Positions 1 through 11,419 of a stretch of 64,000 nucleotides of DNA are shown one piece after another. The position numbers and the translations under genes are program-made. The notes under the pieces are model-generated. The model was not told the DNA's origin and made no database searches. It saw only the letters and a list, made by a program, of their open reading frames with translations. The DNA is from Brachycybe producta (Eukaryota > Arthropoda > Diplopoda > Playtdesmida > Andrognathidae), in assembly GCA_036925085.1 (NCBI GenBank), contig JAUPFP010000002.1, positions 11,561,607 through 11,625,606 on the forward strand. Direction: 5' to 3'. Every line of letters starts with the position of its first letter. Position 1 is the first letter of the stretch.

Positions 1-914
1 ATAAAAGACTAGAAAGGACATAAGAATGACTTAATATGGAAGATTCATTAGCATAAAAATGGAATAAAGACACAATCATCTTCATTTCTAGAAGAAGAAA
101 AAAACATTTAAGAGTGAGATATTTTTTTCTAGTCTTGTTTTTTTTATATCAACAATTGTAGACTTGAAGGGGGAGAAAAATAAGAAAAATTGCTTGTTAT
201 ATATAAAAACTTATAATCCATTTGGCAAGAGAAACTCGTACAAAACATTTGTCGTCATTTTTGCGATGAAACTGCGGGAGTGAATGTTAAAGGAAATGAA
301 ATTCTGTCAGAATTTTTTTTGTCTCCCTTCCTACTTTTTTGGGGTTTTTTTCCCCCTAATAATAATAACCACCATTCACTTTTACCAGTCAAGTTTTTAG
401 TTTTTGTATCAGTTGTGTTGCATGAAGAAAAGACAAAAAGAGGTGCGAATCATTACACACACACTCTCTCATATTAAAACTTACAGCTGGACATAATGTT
501 CCAACTGGACATTGTCCATCAGGGTTTTTTTTTGTCATTTGACACAAAAAAGGGAAGAATGGAAAAAGAGAGAGAAAGAGAGAGAGAGAAAATATGGTGT
601 TAGAAATAAGGAAGGGAACAATTTCTTATTATAAGAAGTAGGTACAGAATATAAGAGGCTCAGTATTTTCTACTCTGGTGACAGCTATTCATCAAAAATA
701 CTTTTAATGGGTTTTTTTGGCAGTTTTTTTTGGTCAAATAAGGGTATTGATCCAATAACTGAGTGGACTTTCCGTTTTGTCAAATTCAGTTCAGGTTATA
801 TCGATTACAAATTTTCTGATATTAAGTAATTTATCACACAAAAGTCACTGCATTTTGAAAACAATTTTAAGTGAAACTTGAAAAGTCTTTTAAAAGTTTT
901 TTTACTCTGCTAAC

Positions 915-1160
915 TCTCAGTTTACACTGACAGTTTTTCGGGCGAGCGGCAGGTTTTGAGTAAGCGGCAGTTTTCCGAGCGACTGGCATTTTTTTGAGCA
1001 AGCCGCAGTTTTTCGGGCGAGCGGTAGGTTTTTGGGCGAGATAAGTTTTCCGAGCGAGCTGCAGTTTTCCGAGCGAGCGGCGGTTTTTCGAGCGAGCGGC
1101 GGTTTTTCGAGCGAGCGGCGGTTTTCCGAGCGAGCGGCAGTTTCTCGAGCGAGTTCGGCT
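915..1160. repeat. Minisatellite, 19-20 bp units, GAGCGAGCGGC core
   Basis: About a dozen imperfect tandem units share the core GAGCGAGCGGC followed by a short T-run. The three most similar units lie between 1072 and 1140. The array creates overlapping minus-strand open frames that read as repeats of a K-T-A-A-R-S-E-like motif. These are artefacts of the repeat, not genes. The core resembles that of the array at 29.83-30.51 kb. Confidence 0.85.
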
Positions 1161-2097
1161 TCATAAATGCAGAACAACGAAAAGTTATTTTTGTGATATT
1201 TTACAAAATGTCTCCTTTTTATTACTCCAAATTCTGAAGTAAAAATCCGATATAAACCAAAAAACAGTTCAGTAAATACACAAAATAGTATTTACTGATT
1301 TGTTTATATTGTTGAGAGGGTGACATTCCCCCCCCCCCTTCCTATAGTGTTTTTTCTTCTTAGATTCCTGTGTCAATAGGTTGAGATTTGGTGACTTTTG
1401 GTGTTTACAATTTGCCTTTTGTATATTCACTTCTCGTCTTTGATATCTCTTAACCCTCCTCCACATTTGATCATGGTGTGAACCAAAGAAAACAATTCCT
1501 CTTTGACCTACTACACCCATAATAGTGAACACACAAAAAAAAGTAGAAAAGGTTGCCATTGTTTGTGGGATTCACACAGCCATTTGTTTTTTTTTTTCTT
1601 CCAAACATTGGAACCTGATTGTCATCATCAGGAGCAACCGATTGATTACAACATGAAATTGTTCAGTTCCAAACATAAAAATAAAACCCATTGAAACGAA
1701 TTGCCTCTTTTTTTTGTCCGCAATGAGTTTTAAATGATTCTTTTCTTTGTTAAGTTACTGATGGCAGTGATGGAATTAGTAATGTTCTATTGAAAGCCTC
1801 ATTATTAGTTACTTTTCAATCAGATAAATTGCTATATTTTTTTGAAGTTGGAGATTATTTTGTTGCTGCAAATGGCTAAAATTGCATAAATCAATATAAT
1901 TTTTTTAGATAAAATCTATTGGGTTTTTTTTTCTCTTTCTACTTCTTCTAAAGGAATGATTTTGCTGTTTTACAACTAAAATTAACCATTTGAAATAATC
2001 GATCAGAAAGATAGGATTATTTTTACTGTTAATAGGAGCTTTTATCACAAACATGTCACGAATTGAAATGATAAAAAATAAGCCACACTTGTTTTAT

Positions 2098-2554
2098 GCC
2101 AGGCGCAAATTAAGCAACACTGCAAGCTTGCAACCAGCAACTGTTGCTGGTGACACTACACTAGCGCCACCACTGCATTTGCAGGCACTAAATTTAGTTT
2201 AGTTGGCAACAGTAGAAAGTGAGATGTTGCCTCTCTGCTCAGTATGGTGATGAGCACACAGGTAGTTAGAAATCGGGGAGAACTTCAGTTGGCTCTGCCC
2301 TTGTTATGACAACCGGCAACTTCTAATTGGTTGGTTATGTAGTCTGATGACGTCACATGCTCGGCTCTTTTCAACGTCGAACCACACAACAAACCAATTA
2401 GAAGTTGCTGGTCGTCATAACAAGGGTGGAGCCAACTGAAGTTCTCTCCGATTTCTAACTGCCTGTGGTGAACACAGAGGACACTTTCTTATCACGTGAT
2501 CATGATTTTGGTTGCTGGTTGCTTGCTCATTTGGTTTCCTAATTTGTACCCGGC
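2098..2554. mobile_element. Hairpin-type non-autonomous DNA element
   Basis: The inner arms (about 2251-2336 and 2392-2470) are inverted copies of each other over roughly 80 bp with few mismatches. The similarity continues outward in decayed form to end sequences near 2098 and 2554 that share a GCAACCAGCAAC motif. Nothing inside is coding. A second, shorter copy with the same ...TTCTAATTGGTT... core and TGACGTCA-like centre lies at 40,970-41,055. Confidence 0.65.
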
Positions 2555-2714
2555 TTTAGGTTTAAAAGGTCTTTGTTCTAACTTCTAACTAATAAAGAGG
2601 TTGAAGAAAATTGCAACCATTTTTAAAAGTTCTACAACTTTGTTAATAAACTTTACATCAAAGTTGTTTAAAATGTTCATTTTGATTAAATCTGATTTAA
2701 TTTCTCTTTTTCAG

Positions 2715-2773
2715 GTTCATCAATGCTCGACGCAGGATTGTTCAACCAATGATCGACCAATCGAATCGAGCAG
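2715..2773 (+). CDS. Meis: Meis homeobox exon (end of homeodomain helix 3)
   Basis: This 59-nt exon encodes FINARRRIVQPMIDQSNRAG, in which the first residues follow a Trp whose codon is split across the upstream intron (TG|G). WFxNxRRR is the DNA-contacting recognition helix of homeodomains, and INARRRIVQPMIDQSNRA is the signature of the MEIS/homothorax TALE class. Such proteins are nuclear transcription factors that bind DNA with PBX and HOX partners. The exon is bounded by a pyrimidine-rich AG acceptor and a GTAAAT donor, and it ends after the first base of a Gly codon completed in the exon at 10,800. The homeodomain N-terminal part and the MEIS N domain lie upstream of the window. Confidence 0.95.
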
Positions 2774-3500
2774 GTAAATAGAACCCCCCAAAAATGAGTG
2801 ACCATTACAGGGATTTGGTGGGGAGTAGGTTGTGAGCCCTCTTATTATGAACGCAGGGGTGTATAAGTAGGTTGAATGTAGTTATTATTATGCACCACCC
2901 ACAATTTTAATTGAAAGGGAGAGAGATTGTCTTATTTTTTTGTTGTTGCAATTTTTATCCTTTCTAGTATTTAATGTATATAACATTCATAATTCTAATG
3001 TTATTTTTTTTGTTCTGTCTTTGAAAAATTGTCAGAAGGGAAATTCTTTTAATTCTCTGTTGACAAAAATGTGACTCAATGTAATCAGAATATTATTCAG
3101 ATTTTTTTTTTCTGCTTGTGTTTTGTGTGGATTTTTCTGCAAAGTCGTCATAATAAGAGAGAAAGAAATGATTTCGTCGTCGTCTAAGGATGAAATCGAT
3201 ACAATCATTATATCGCCCCATTAATCATTCTTGACACCTTTTTTTCTCTCTGATGTTGTTTGTGTGGTGATGGCGTTTTCTACTCTCGACACGACTATTT
3301 GAGGAGAAAAAAGACCATGCTTCAATGGGCACACACACACACGCAGAAACAAATCACACGCACACGCTGTATAAAATGAAAGAAACCAGAAAGGGTGCAT
3401 TTGAAAACAAATTACAGTCTGTATAATCCGCTCTAACGAAACGGTGGTTGTTATCTCTCGTCCTTTGCAAAGTTTCTGCTCAGTGAAATGATTGCACACC

Positions 3501-3844
3501 TTAAAGCTTAAACTTCATTCACGCGACGTCGAGCGACCTACCTCGAGCGAGCGTCACCGCACATGCGCGTCTTCATACCATATACAAGCAACGCATACAA
3601 AGCGTCGCAACTTGCTAATCAGTCGCCAAGCTTCTGTTCAAACAGAAGCTTCAGGTCGCAAACGTTTCAAGTCGCTACCCAACAACCAATCAGAGACCAG
3701 ATTTTGTTGTATATGGCGTCTTCGACGCCATTTTATATGACATCACACACCATGAAGACACGCCCAAAACGCTTGTAGGTGCAGCACATATGTAGTGTGT
3801 GCTACGCTACGCTCAAGGTAGCAGGTATGAAGTTCCAGCTTAAC
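3501..3844. mobile_element. Putative TIR element, about 345 bp
   Basis: The left end (from TTAAAGCTTAAACTTCAT at 3501) is an imperfect inverted copy of the right end (near 3826-3844). The body is GC-richer than its surroundings and holds a 12-bp palindromic pair AAGCTTCTGTTC / ...ACAGAAGCTT around 3638-3661. There is no coding capacity and no target duplication that I can confirm. Confidence 0.45.
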
Positions 3845-3876
3845 AGTAGGTTTGTTCGAAATCCAACTTCAGTCAT

Positions 3877-4416
3877 TCGGTGCGTTCAGCTCCTAAGCAT
3901 TTTTTTTAAACCAGTTTGAGTAAAGTTTGACGTGCACATCAGGATCTTGAACGCCAAGTAAGAAAAACTGCTCGATTGGAGCTGCTCGTTGAGCACATCG
4001 AGTGATAAAAGTCGTTGCTCGATGAAAAGCGCTCGTACAAGCAGAAAAAAATGGTCACAAATTGCTAAACAAGCCGTCATTTTTTTTCTTTCTCGGGAAT
4101 AAAAAGAGAGAAAAGCTTAAATATTTATTTAAGAGTTAAGAGCGAAAGGGATTTCAGATTCTGAAACTAAGTTCCAGTTTCACCAATAATGAAAAACTTC
4201 GATTTGGATGGCTAAAACGTGTAGCACACTACATTTGCAAGCAATGCGTTGATGAAATTCGTTTTTGAGCGCAAAAAGGAGCCCTAGATCTCAGATTTTT
4301 TATTTTCAAACATGCTCGACTCGAATCTATAGGTTGGCGCTTAATCAGTCACCTGACGGCACTTGTTAGCTGCTGGGCCTGTCACTCCTATTAATGCTTA
4401 TGTTCAAACGCACCCA
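3877..4416. mobile_element. Putative TIR element with GGTGCGTTCAG-type ends
   Basis: The left end near 3879 (GGTGCGTTCAG...TAAGCAT) is matched in inverted orientation by the right end near 4394-4415 (ATGCTTA...AACGCACCC). The interior holds no recognisable transposase. The end motif GGTGCGTT(C/T)(A/G)(A/G) is also seen at the element at 48,970-49,466, so the two may be related. Confidence 0.45.
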
Positions 4417-5782
4417 TACAGCTCAACATTGCAGGCAGGAAAGGCGCGCACACGCATATGCATACACGCGCGCTCACAGCACAAAAAAACTTCACAACTT
4501 TCAGAAAGTTGTGAAAATGTTTGCTAGAAAATTTTCTAACTTCGGTAGAAAAAAAACCCCTTCTTTTCATTGAACCATAACAAATGTTACATTTGTATCA
4601 GTTATAACTTCTAGAAAAAATGTTATAACTTATAACTTATGAGAAAAGTGATTCTTTGGTGAGTTTGTGATAGAAAAAAGGAGGGAAAACTGGTCTAACT
4701 CAGTTTTCCCGTGTTCACAATCTTATTACTGAAGCCCAGTCCGCGCACGCAACGTTTTGTATAAAAAAAAACGTTGCAGTTCGGAGGTGTCCACACAGTA
4801 CAGTTTTCAGCCTCAGTTTTTTTTGTCTCCGTGTACCGTCGTCTATCCACGCAGTTCAAATAACTGCACAGTTTTCTTGTCCACAAGCAACATCTTGAAC
4901 TGCGCAGGTAAAACGTTGTACAACACGTTGCTGCTGGAAATCAAAAATAAAAAAGCTTACCTGACAAAAATGTACTTTTATTTTTATAGTCACCCTGTAC
5001 ATATTGCAAAGCACACTTTTCAAGATTTTTTGCAATTTAGTATATTTTTCAACAAAAAAAAAAACAGTTAATGAAAGCAAAAATTGTTAATTTCAAATCT
5101 TAAGTGAGAAATGCTGAATTCACATAATTGAATTTTCTCATTGCATAAAAAGAAGAAAAAATTAATCTTTTTTTTCCTCTTTTTTGTGTGAAGTTTTTAA
5201 AACTTTTCTTAAATTGATGATGATGATGATGGTGATTAGAGTGACACTGAAAATAACGCTCACTCTTATTAATGGCAGTAATTTGCAATCTTTTTTGAAT
5301 AAATTAGGAGCCTGGCCAATGTCCAATATTAATAACACGAACGGAATATGCAGTTATGTGTCTCAATAAAGAAGTACAGAGTGTCACAAAACACACATAG
5401 AATGTAACATCTTAGGATGTTGCAGTAATTATCCGAATCAGTGAAAAAAAAATAATTTAAAACTAAGGATTTCATTGCAAATAATTGTGACAATCCTACA
5501 TTATGACTTAATTGTTATGGTTAACGCAAAAACAAATACACTTTTTGCAATTAAAGAGGGGCTCAATAGAAAAATACTTGTGTAAATTGCAAGGTAGATG
5601 GCGCCTGCAACCCCTCTATAGATGTGGCCAAACTCCACTCGTTGAAATAGAATGCAGCCTCCTTTTAGCTCTAAAAGCGCGTCCAAAACAACCTTAATTA
5701 CCAGCACGTGAACAAACTTATACCCAGAACATTAATATAAGTGAAGAGAGAGCACGTGTAGAGAAATAGCGATGACGCAAAT

Positions 5783-5852
5783 TAAAGAGTTTACCACGTG
5801 AAAAAAAAAGGAAGGAATTCCTTCCTTTTTTTTCACGTGGTAAACTCTTTAA
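5783..5852. repeat. Palindrome around GGAATTCC
   Basis: The arms are about 34-35 bp, identical apart from a run of nine A against eight T, and meet at GAATTC without a spacer. Each arm contains CCACGTG and GAGTTTA. Confidence 0.9.
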
Positions 5853-5861
5853 GCTCTCCTT

Positions 5862-5969
5862 TAGCTCTCCTTCCATTGAAATGTATTGACACTTCTTCAA
5901 CTCTTGACTCACCTTAAGGTGAGTCAAGAGTTGAAGAAGTGTCAATACATTTCAATGGAAGGAGAGCTA
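5862..5969. repeat. Perfect 108-bp palindrome
   Basis: The 54-bp arms are perfectly complementary and meet at CCTTAAGG with no spacer (centre 5915/5916). The right arm is the ordinary sequence of this repeat family, as seen in copy 2 at about 25,975-26,030. The left arm is an inverted duplicate of it. Confidence 0.95.
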
Positions 5970-6351
5970 GTGGCGCCATCTAACGCTATACAGGGACAAA
6001 AAATGAATGATCTACTTGCAGTCTTAAAAGGTTATGTGCTCTTATTTATTTATAACAATTAATTGTCATGTTTATTAGTTTAGGATTTTAGCAAATGTTG
6101 AAAACTTAATTTTGAATAGATGAGAAAATGACTTGTTAGTTTAGTAACATTTTTTGTTTTACTAGTTTCGACTGATTTCGGATATTTACTGTGAAAAAAA
6201 GGGATGGAGGGAGAGGAGGTGTAACAAAAGAGGTGTAAAAGATGTCTTAAATTGATGCATGGTACTAATTATAAACGGCTGTTTTCTATAAGTACTTCAA
6301 AACATTGTAATTACAGGTTCTAATCTGCATTCTCTAATATTACTTTGTTTT

Positions 6352-6443
6352 TTCTCTCTCTCTCTCACTCTCTCTTTCTCTCACTCTCTCTTTTGTCTTA
6401 TAAAATATGCAATGTGATCACCTGTGAAGTTTTTTTTTGTTCT

Positions 6444-6492
<49 letters not shown>

Positions 6493-6504
6493 TCTCTCAT
6501 TCTC
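6352..6504. repeat. (CT)n microsatellites
   Basis: Two CT-rich tracts lie close together, one near 6352-6393 with interruptions and one near 6449-6498 that is almost pure. The apparent minus-strand open frame with an R-E dipeptide run is a product of this repeat. Confidence 0.9.
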
Positions 6505-7039
6505 ATAATGTATAAGTGAGGATTTTTTTTTCGGCGTTGTTGGCACTGGGGAGAAATTGGGAGCTTTTTGATGCAACCTTTCAATTTTTTATGTTTGATC
6601 TGCATAAGCAATGAATTCAGATGGCTGATGTATTTTAGAAAGTAGAAAGAAAGAAGAAGAAAAAAACTAGACGATGCCTTCTCTTCCACCCTCTTATTTC
6701 CTCCCCATTCAACAACACTTAGCCATTTTTCATTCTCTTATTTTGCCATCAAAGTTGAAAATCAAGTCATTCTGTAAATACACTAGTTAAAACTGCAAAA
6801 TCACATCAAAAACATACTTGTATTAACCATTGATGTGTATTAGAATCGGAATTTAATCGATAATTTTATTCGTATTTGAATCAGAATTGGTATCAAAAAT
6901 ATTTTTGAGAAAAAGTATTACAATTGAAATAGAAAATATTCAATTTTATTGGAATCGGAATTTATGTTATTTCTAATTGACATCCTTGGTAATAAACAAG
7001 CCATTCTAGTTTTTTGAGTTGTGAAAGTTTCTAACAGCT

Positions 7040-7200
7040 GAATTTTGCGTTTTAAAAGCGTATTGAAGAAGAATTTTAAAGTGTTTTAGAAACTAGAAGA
7101 GGTAAGCAATTATTTTGAAGTGTTAAATAGGTTCATGTTAGTTCTAAACGGCCAGGCATTTTCTAGTTTCTAAAAATAAATTCAAGTTGTTCGAAATGTT
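7040..7200. repeat. TTTAGAAACTAGAAG-family palindromic repeat, copy
   Basis: TTTTAGAAACTAGAAG near 7085 and its inverted form CTAGTTTCTAAAA near 7164-7176 bracket a short AT-rich interior. The same arrangement recurs at 36.8, 38.7, 41.2, 48.1 and 53.4 kb. Confidence 0.6.
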
Positions 7201-7225
7201 AATTTTCAAAAGAAGAATAACCAGA

Positions 7226-7526
7226 CTTCTGATAATTTAAATACATTTAAATAATTAACGTTCTACAGAGCCCCGTGAAGGACAAACAAACAATATGTCA
7301 AATTCAATTTATTCAGTTAATAATCTCAAAATATTGAGTTAATACTTAAATATAATTATATAAACTATTGACAAAATATTGATTTAGTATTTCAATTTAA
7401 AATATTAATAATAAAGTCAATTTTTATTTGGGTTTATGTGTCCTTAACTGGATTCCGTATAATTCACCTAAACACATTTAATTTGAATTCATTTAACTCA
7501 TGTGTCTACAAGGTATTAGGAACAGT
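7226..7526 (+). repeat. Interspersed repeat, copy related to 52.1-52.5 kb
   Basis: The segment (starting GATAATTTAAATACATTT and containing GTTCTACAGAGCCC and GACAAACAAACAAT) is present in inverted orientation at 52,265-52,543, nearly end to end. A partial copy lies at about 29,520-29,650. It is non-coding and very AT-rich. Confidence 0.75.
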
Positions 7527-8856
7527 ATGCAGATTTCTTTGTTTTTTTCTAGAATTTTGCACATTTGCTCAAACTTTCTGCATGCAGAAAACGTCAAACT
7601 GAAAATGAGACTGAAAATAGAATTTTTCAAATTTAAATAATTCAATTTAACAGAAAATAGGGAGAAAAAAGAAATCAAGAAAAATATAATAGAAATATTT
7701 AAATTATATGATAAATTCTAATTTAAGTTGAATTATACAGATGGCGTTTACGGTTGGCGTTATCATTCGAGTTACTTATCCTAGTCAACATGCTGAATTA
7801 CGGAAAACGGAAAATGCAACGATGTATGGATTTTACTGCGGAATTTGTAGCTTTTACAATTTAGCTAGTAGATTTGTAGAATGACTGATTGTTCACTTTG
7901 GCTTTTAACATAATTTTGTTTACAGTAGTGTGTTGTGAATTGCATGAGAGGAGAGAATTGTTAACGAAATTGACGCTTACAACATGCTACTATTTTTTTT
8001 TTTTTTGGTTGTTCTTGTTGTTGTAAAGCCATGACTTTGCGAGTTTTTACTAAGATGAAAAAGAGCTTCTTCTTCTGATAGAAATTTACAGGGAAGTTGG
8101 GTTTAAGGGTAAGGCACCCCTAAATTGGGATATAGAGGGGTTGGTGGAGGAGGGAGGGTAGGATGTTCTACTAAAAGAAATCCATAGAAACTCATGATGT
8201 TTTTTAAGGATTTAATCCTCATTTTTCTCCTTCTCCTCCTTCTCTTTCCTTCCTTTTTATGCCTAATGAATGTTATTTCTTGTAATACTTAATGCACTTT
8301 AACATGCATTGTTCAGAGAAAAGAAGAAAAAAACCCTCCTAGTTTTTTATACAATTAATTGAACTCTCGTCTTCCAATTGCCATTAGCTTTTCTAACTTT
8401 GTTTTTTTTTTTTTCTTCTTGCAAAGTAAGTTGGAAAAATACGGGATTAATGGAGTTTTGGTGGTTATTTTTATTATTTGTAAAAGAAACGATGTTTGAA
8501 AATCTCTTTTTTGTTTAATTTGAGCAATTTAAATGGCGTGAAATATGTATTGCCTCTTATTTAGAATAGGATTAATGGAGCAAGAGTTTGGTGGTTCCTG
8601 TTTTTTTTTCTGCTAACTTTCCAATTTAAGAAATGTGCGTACATTTATTTGATGATGTGTTTTATATGCAAATTTATAAAATTAGAAGAAAAAAACAACA
8701 AATTTGAACCATAATATCAGATTATATATAAAAAAAACCTTACTAGTTTTTGCGTTTCAAAATTTGAAACAAATTTTTCAGGTTTCCTTAATTAGACGAC
8801 AGCCTTTATACCCAGACTAATCTCCTGCGCAGAACAGAAATTTAATATAAGTTTTT

Positions 8857-9240
8857 CTTGCAATTTATAATTTTCCGCGCATTTTATCAATTTAAGCAAA
8901 ACAAGCTTTTAGGCAAACCATACTTTTTTTTCAACAAATTTAATAATTTTAACTTTTGTGCAATTTATAATTTTCCAGTCATTTCATAGGGTTTTTTAGA
9001 TAGAGGTTATTTCATCAGGTTCAACAATTTGATTAAATTTTCATCCAATTCACGATTCTCCATTCAGGAAACAGATTCCAATATTGATCAAGATTTATAT
9101 ATGAAATTCTCATACAATTCATGATTTTCAATGCATTTTATCAGTTTCAGTAAACTGGATCTTTTTTTCTCAGCTTCAACAAAATATTGTTTCATGAAAT
9201 CCATATGAAATTCATGATTTTTCCATTCATTTCATTTCCA
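8857..9240. repeat. Decayed tandem repeat, about 70-100 bp units
   Basis: Five degenerate units can be aligned on a CAATTYATRATTTTCC-like core (near 8859, 8959, 9043, 9112 and 9208), most followed by a CATTTYATCAG-like stretch and AACAAATTT-like text. Spacing is irregular, so this is an old array. Confidence 0.5.
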
Positions 9241-10799
9241 TTAGTGGCAGGCACACTGACAATTTTCGCTCTTAAGCGCGCACCTAAGGAAAACATCCAT
9301 TAAAATGCTCGTAAAAATACGTCAATAATTTTTAAAAAACCACAATTAAACCACCGTGAAGCCAACACATTGGCGCACGTGCTAAAATTTTTCCGGTTTT
9401 TTAAAATTATTTTTACGAGTATTTGAATAGAGTTTTAACATAATAGTTAGAAATTCGCAATTTTGAAAAAGTTTTTAAAAATAGAACCGCACTTAGCACA
9501 TTTTTGTCATTCTATCACTAGATCAGCATATAATTTAGGTGCACATTGCACTTTGAACCATCAAAATTGGACAACTTTAAATATGAAAAATAAACATATT
9601 GCCGCCTCGACTACTGTGTATTTTAAAAAAAATTAACGTTTTATTATTTAACGTCTGGGTCTATGTGCTCAATAGAAAAACGATGCTAGCGCTTTTTGTG
9701 GAGATTTTTTAAAGTAATTTTGCGATGTATAGCCTCTTAAATGAAACCACAGCGCCACAACATCATTCAAGTATTTTTTCTTGGCGCTCATCTAGCTTTG
9801 GCGCTCGATCGCTCCCTGCTCTAAACCGAGAGATTTCGACAGGCTCTCTATAAACGCGCCACATGATCCAAGGCTCTCGGGACTCGCCACATTCAGGATA
9901 AGTTGATATTACAGAGTGATTCAAAAATGATTTGAATCACCCCTGTATAATAATATAACTTTTAAGTAGCTTATCTTCATCGCTTACAGTTTTAGAAAAA
10001 AATTGTCTATGTTATTTTGTTGGCGCTTTTAAATTCGTATCACGATCATGAGCTGAGTTTTTTATTTCGCGCCTTGTTTCTTCGGGTTTTTTTTTGGCAA
10101 ATCTCATGACGAAAATTGTTTCAGTTTATATGTAAAGTTGTATTTACGCTTAAAATGAAATGAAAAAAAAAAAGAAGTGAGTGGTATGTAACAACAAAAC
10201 TGAGGAGAGAGAGAGGACACCTTTTTTTCTCGATTGCCTTTGAGGTGTGTTTGCGTACAAAAAAAATAAATTTAAGCGAAAAGAGGATTTATTTTGTAAG
10301 GAAGGCGGAGAAGGTGTTGGAAGAAACAAAATTTAAGTATTTTTTTTTTCTTTCTCATTGGTTATTCTGTGTGTGCTTTTTTTGAGTTCTGTTTTCTCTC
10401 ACTTTTTTTTTAATTTACCATTTTGTAGGGAGAGAGTAAGTAGGTCTTTAGAGAGAGAGAGAGAGAGAGGAGGTGGTATTTCGTTTTTTTATATAGGATA
10501 TTGAAGGTGGTCTCTTGTGTCTTGAGGTGGTGCTGTTTTTTTTCTTCTAAGGGGTGACAACAGAATTTAAGTCACTTTTTTTTTCAGACTCAAATGTGTG
10601 TGTGCATAATGAAAATAAAACATTTTCTCTACTTGTCACATTATATTGAAGGTCCTATACTCTATATATATGTACTGAAGAGGATTTTCAGAATGTTTAA
10701 TATTCCCCATTGGTTTTTTTTTCCCAGTCACACAAGTGGTCCTACCAAAATATAAATATATTGCTATTTTTTTTCTCTCTTTTTTATTTTCTCTCTTAG

Positions 10800-10883
10800 G
10801 ACCTAGTGGTGCGTACAGTCCGGAAGGAGCAGGAATGGGCTACATGATGGATGGACAACAACAGATGCATATTCGTGCTCCAG
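10800..10883 (+). CDS. Meis: Meis penultimate visible exon (C-terminal region)
   Basis: The exon is 84 nt, in phase with the exon at 2715, and encodes a segment reading GPSGAYSPEGAG, then MGYMMDGQQQMHIRAPG. The order Y-S/N-P-(E/D)-G, then MG-(Y/F)-x-MDGQQ-M and IRAPG is the conserved stretch just after the MEIS homeodomain in flies and vertebrates. This region is associated with transcriptional activation in the family. The donor is G|GTAAGA. If the intron were retained, the frame would continue 17 codons to a stop at about 10,936, giving a short alternative tail. I have no evidence for that form. Confidence 0.93.
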
Positions 10884-11100
10884 GTAAGAACTTCAATATT
10901 ATATCAGATAATTCACACTTGTATTATTTTTTTTAAATGAGTGCAATTTAAGGTGGTTTTGGCAGTTAATTCTTGGTGTAAAAAGCCTAATTACGATTAT
11001 ACGACTAGAAAGTGTGGCGCAAAATGGTAATACGGAAAATAGTGCTGTAAAAAATAAACGTCTTGCATCACTTGCTGTGACATCATTTTTATGACATCAC

Positions 11101-11419
11101 TAGGGCTCGGATTTTTATGCAAAATATCAAAGCAAAGGGTTTCTTAATTTGTGGCTCAAGAGCCAATATGTCATCATCATCATCATCATTAGATCAACTC
11201 CAATAAATTATGCTTCTTTTAATCAAAAAGGCTGGTTAGAGGCTAGATGTCTAGTTAGTATCAGTTGTCAACTAGACTTATAGCCTCTTAACGAGTGTTT
11301 TCGATTGAAAAAAAAAATCATTGTTAGTTGATTTAAATGTGATTTTTACTTCACAATTGGTTCTTGGGCCACAGATTGAGAAACATTTGCATTGATATTA
11401 CATAAACATCCGAACTGTA
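11101..11419. mobile_element. TA-flanked mariner-like MITE, copy A
   Basis: A TA dinucleotide flanks each end, and the termini are GGGCTCGG...TTTTATGC (left) and ...CATCCGAACTG (right). The body is largely palindromic: AGGCTAGATGTCTAGTTA with AACTAGACTTATAGCCTC in the centre, and a TGTGGCTCAAG / TTGGGCCACA pair further out. No open frame. Members of the same family are listed at seven other places in this window. Confidence 0.85.

Larger units (their letters stand above)
1..2714 (+). other. Meis: Meis intron (3' part), repeat-bearing
   Basis: This is the stretch upstream of the first visible Meis exon. It ends in a pyrimidine tract and AG at 2713-2714. I see no earlier homeobox exon in it (no sequence that would encode the helix 1-3 region ahead of the WF..N residues), so the rest of the homeobox lies outside the window. 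It holds poly-T runs, a GA-rich tract near 566-590, a minisatellite at about 915-1160 and a hairpin-type transposon at about 2098-2554. Otherwise it is unremarkable AT-rich DNA. Confidence 0.6.
5551..6026. mobile_element. TAGATGGCGCC-family element, copy 1 (with palindromes)
   Basis: The ends resemble TTAAGAGGGGCTC (left) and GCATTCTTAA (right), with subterminal AGATGGCGCC and GGCGCCATCT in opposite orientation. Copies 2 (25,704-26,075) and 3 (40,176-40,485) share the interior, including CAGCACGTG and ACTTATACCCAGAAC. This copy is longer because its middle carries two adjacent palindromes at 5783-5852 and 5862-5969. It is non-coding. Confidence 0.75.
2774..10799 (+). other. Meis: Meis intron, about 8 kb
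   Basis: The intron runs from the GTAAAT donor to the TTTTCTCTCTTAG acceptor. It carries TIR elements near 3501-3844 and 3877-4416, the palindrome-bearing element at 5551-6026, a long CT microsatellite near 6449-6498, a repeat at 7226-7526 and a decayed tandem array at about 8857-9240. A 10-bp hairpin lies at 9916-9940 (stem GTGATTCAAA). I see no further coding exon, tRNA or microRNA-like gene that I can defend. Confidence 0.75.

Noticed and set aside
917-1177. Two minus-strand frames with repeated K-T-A-A-R-S-E motifs
   Set aside because: Products of the GAGCGAGCGGC minisatellite.
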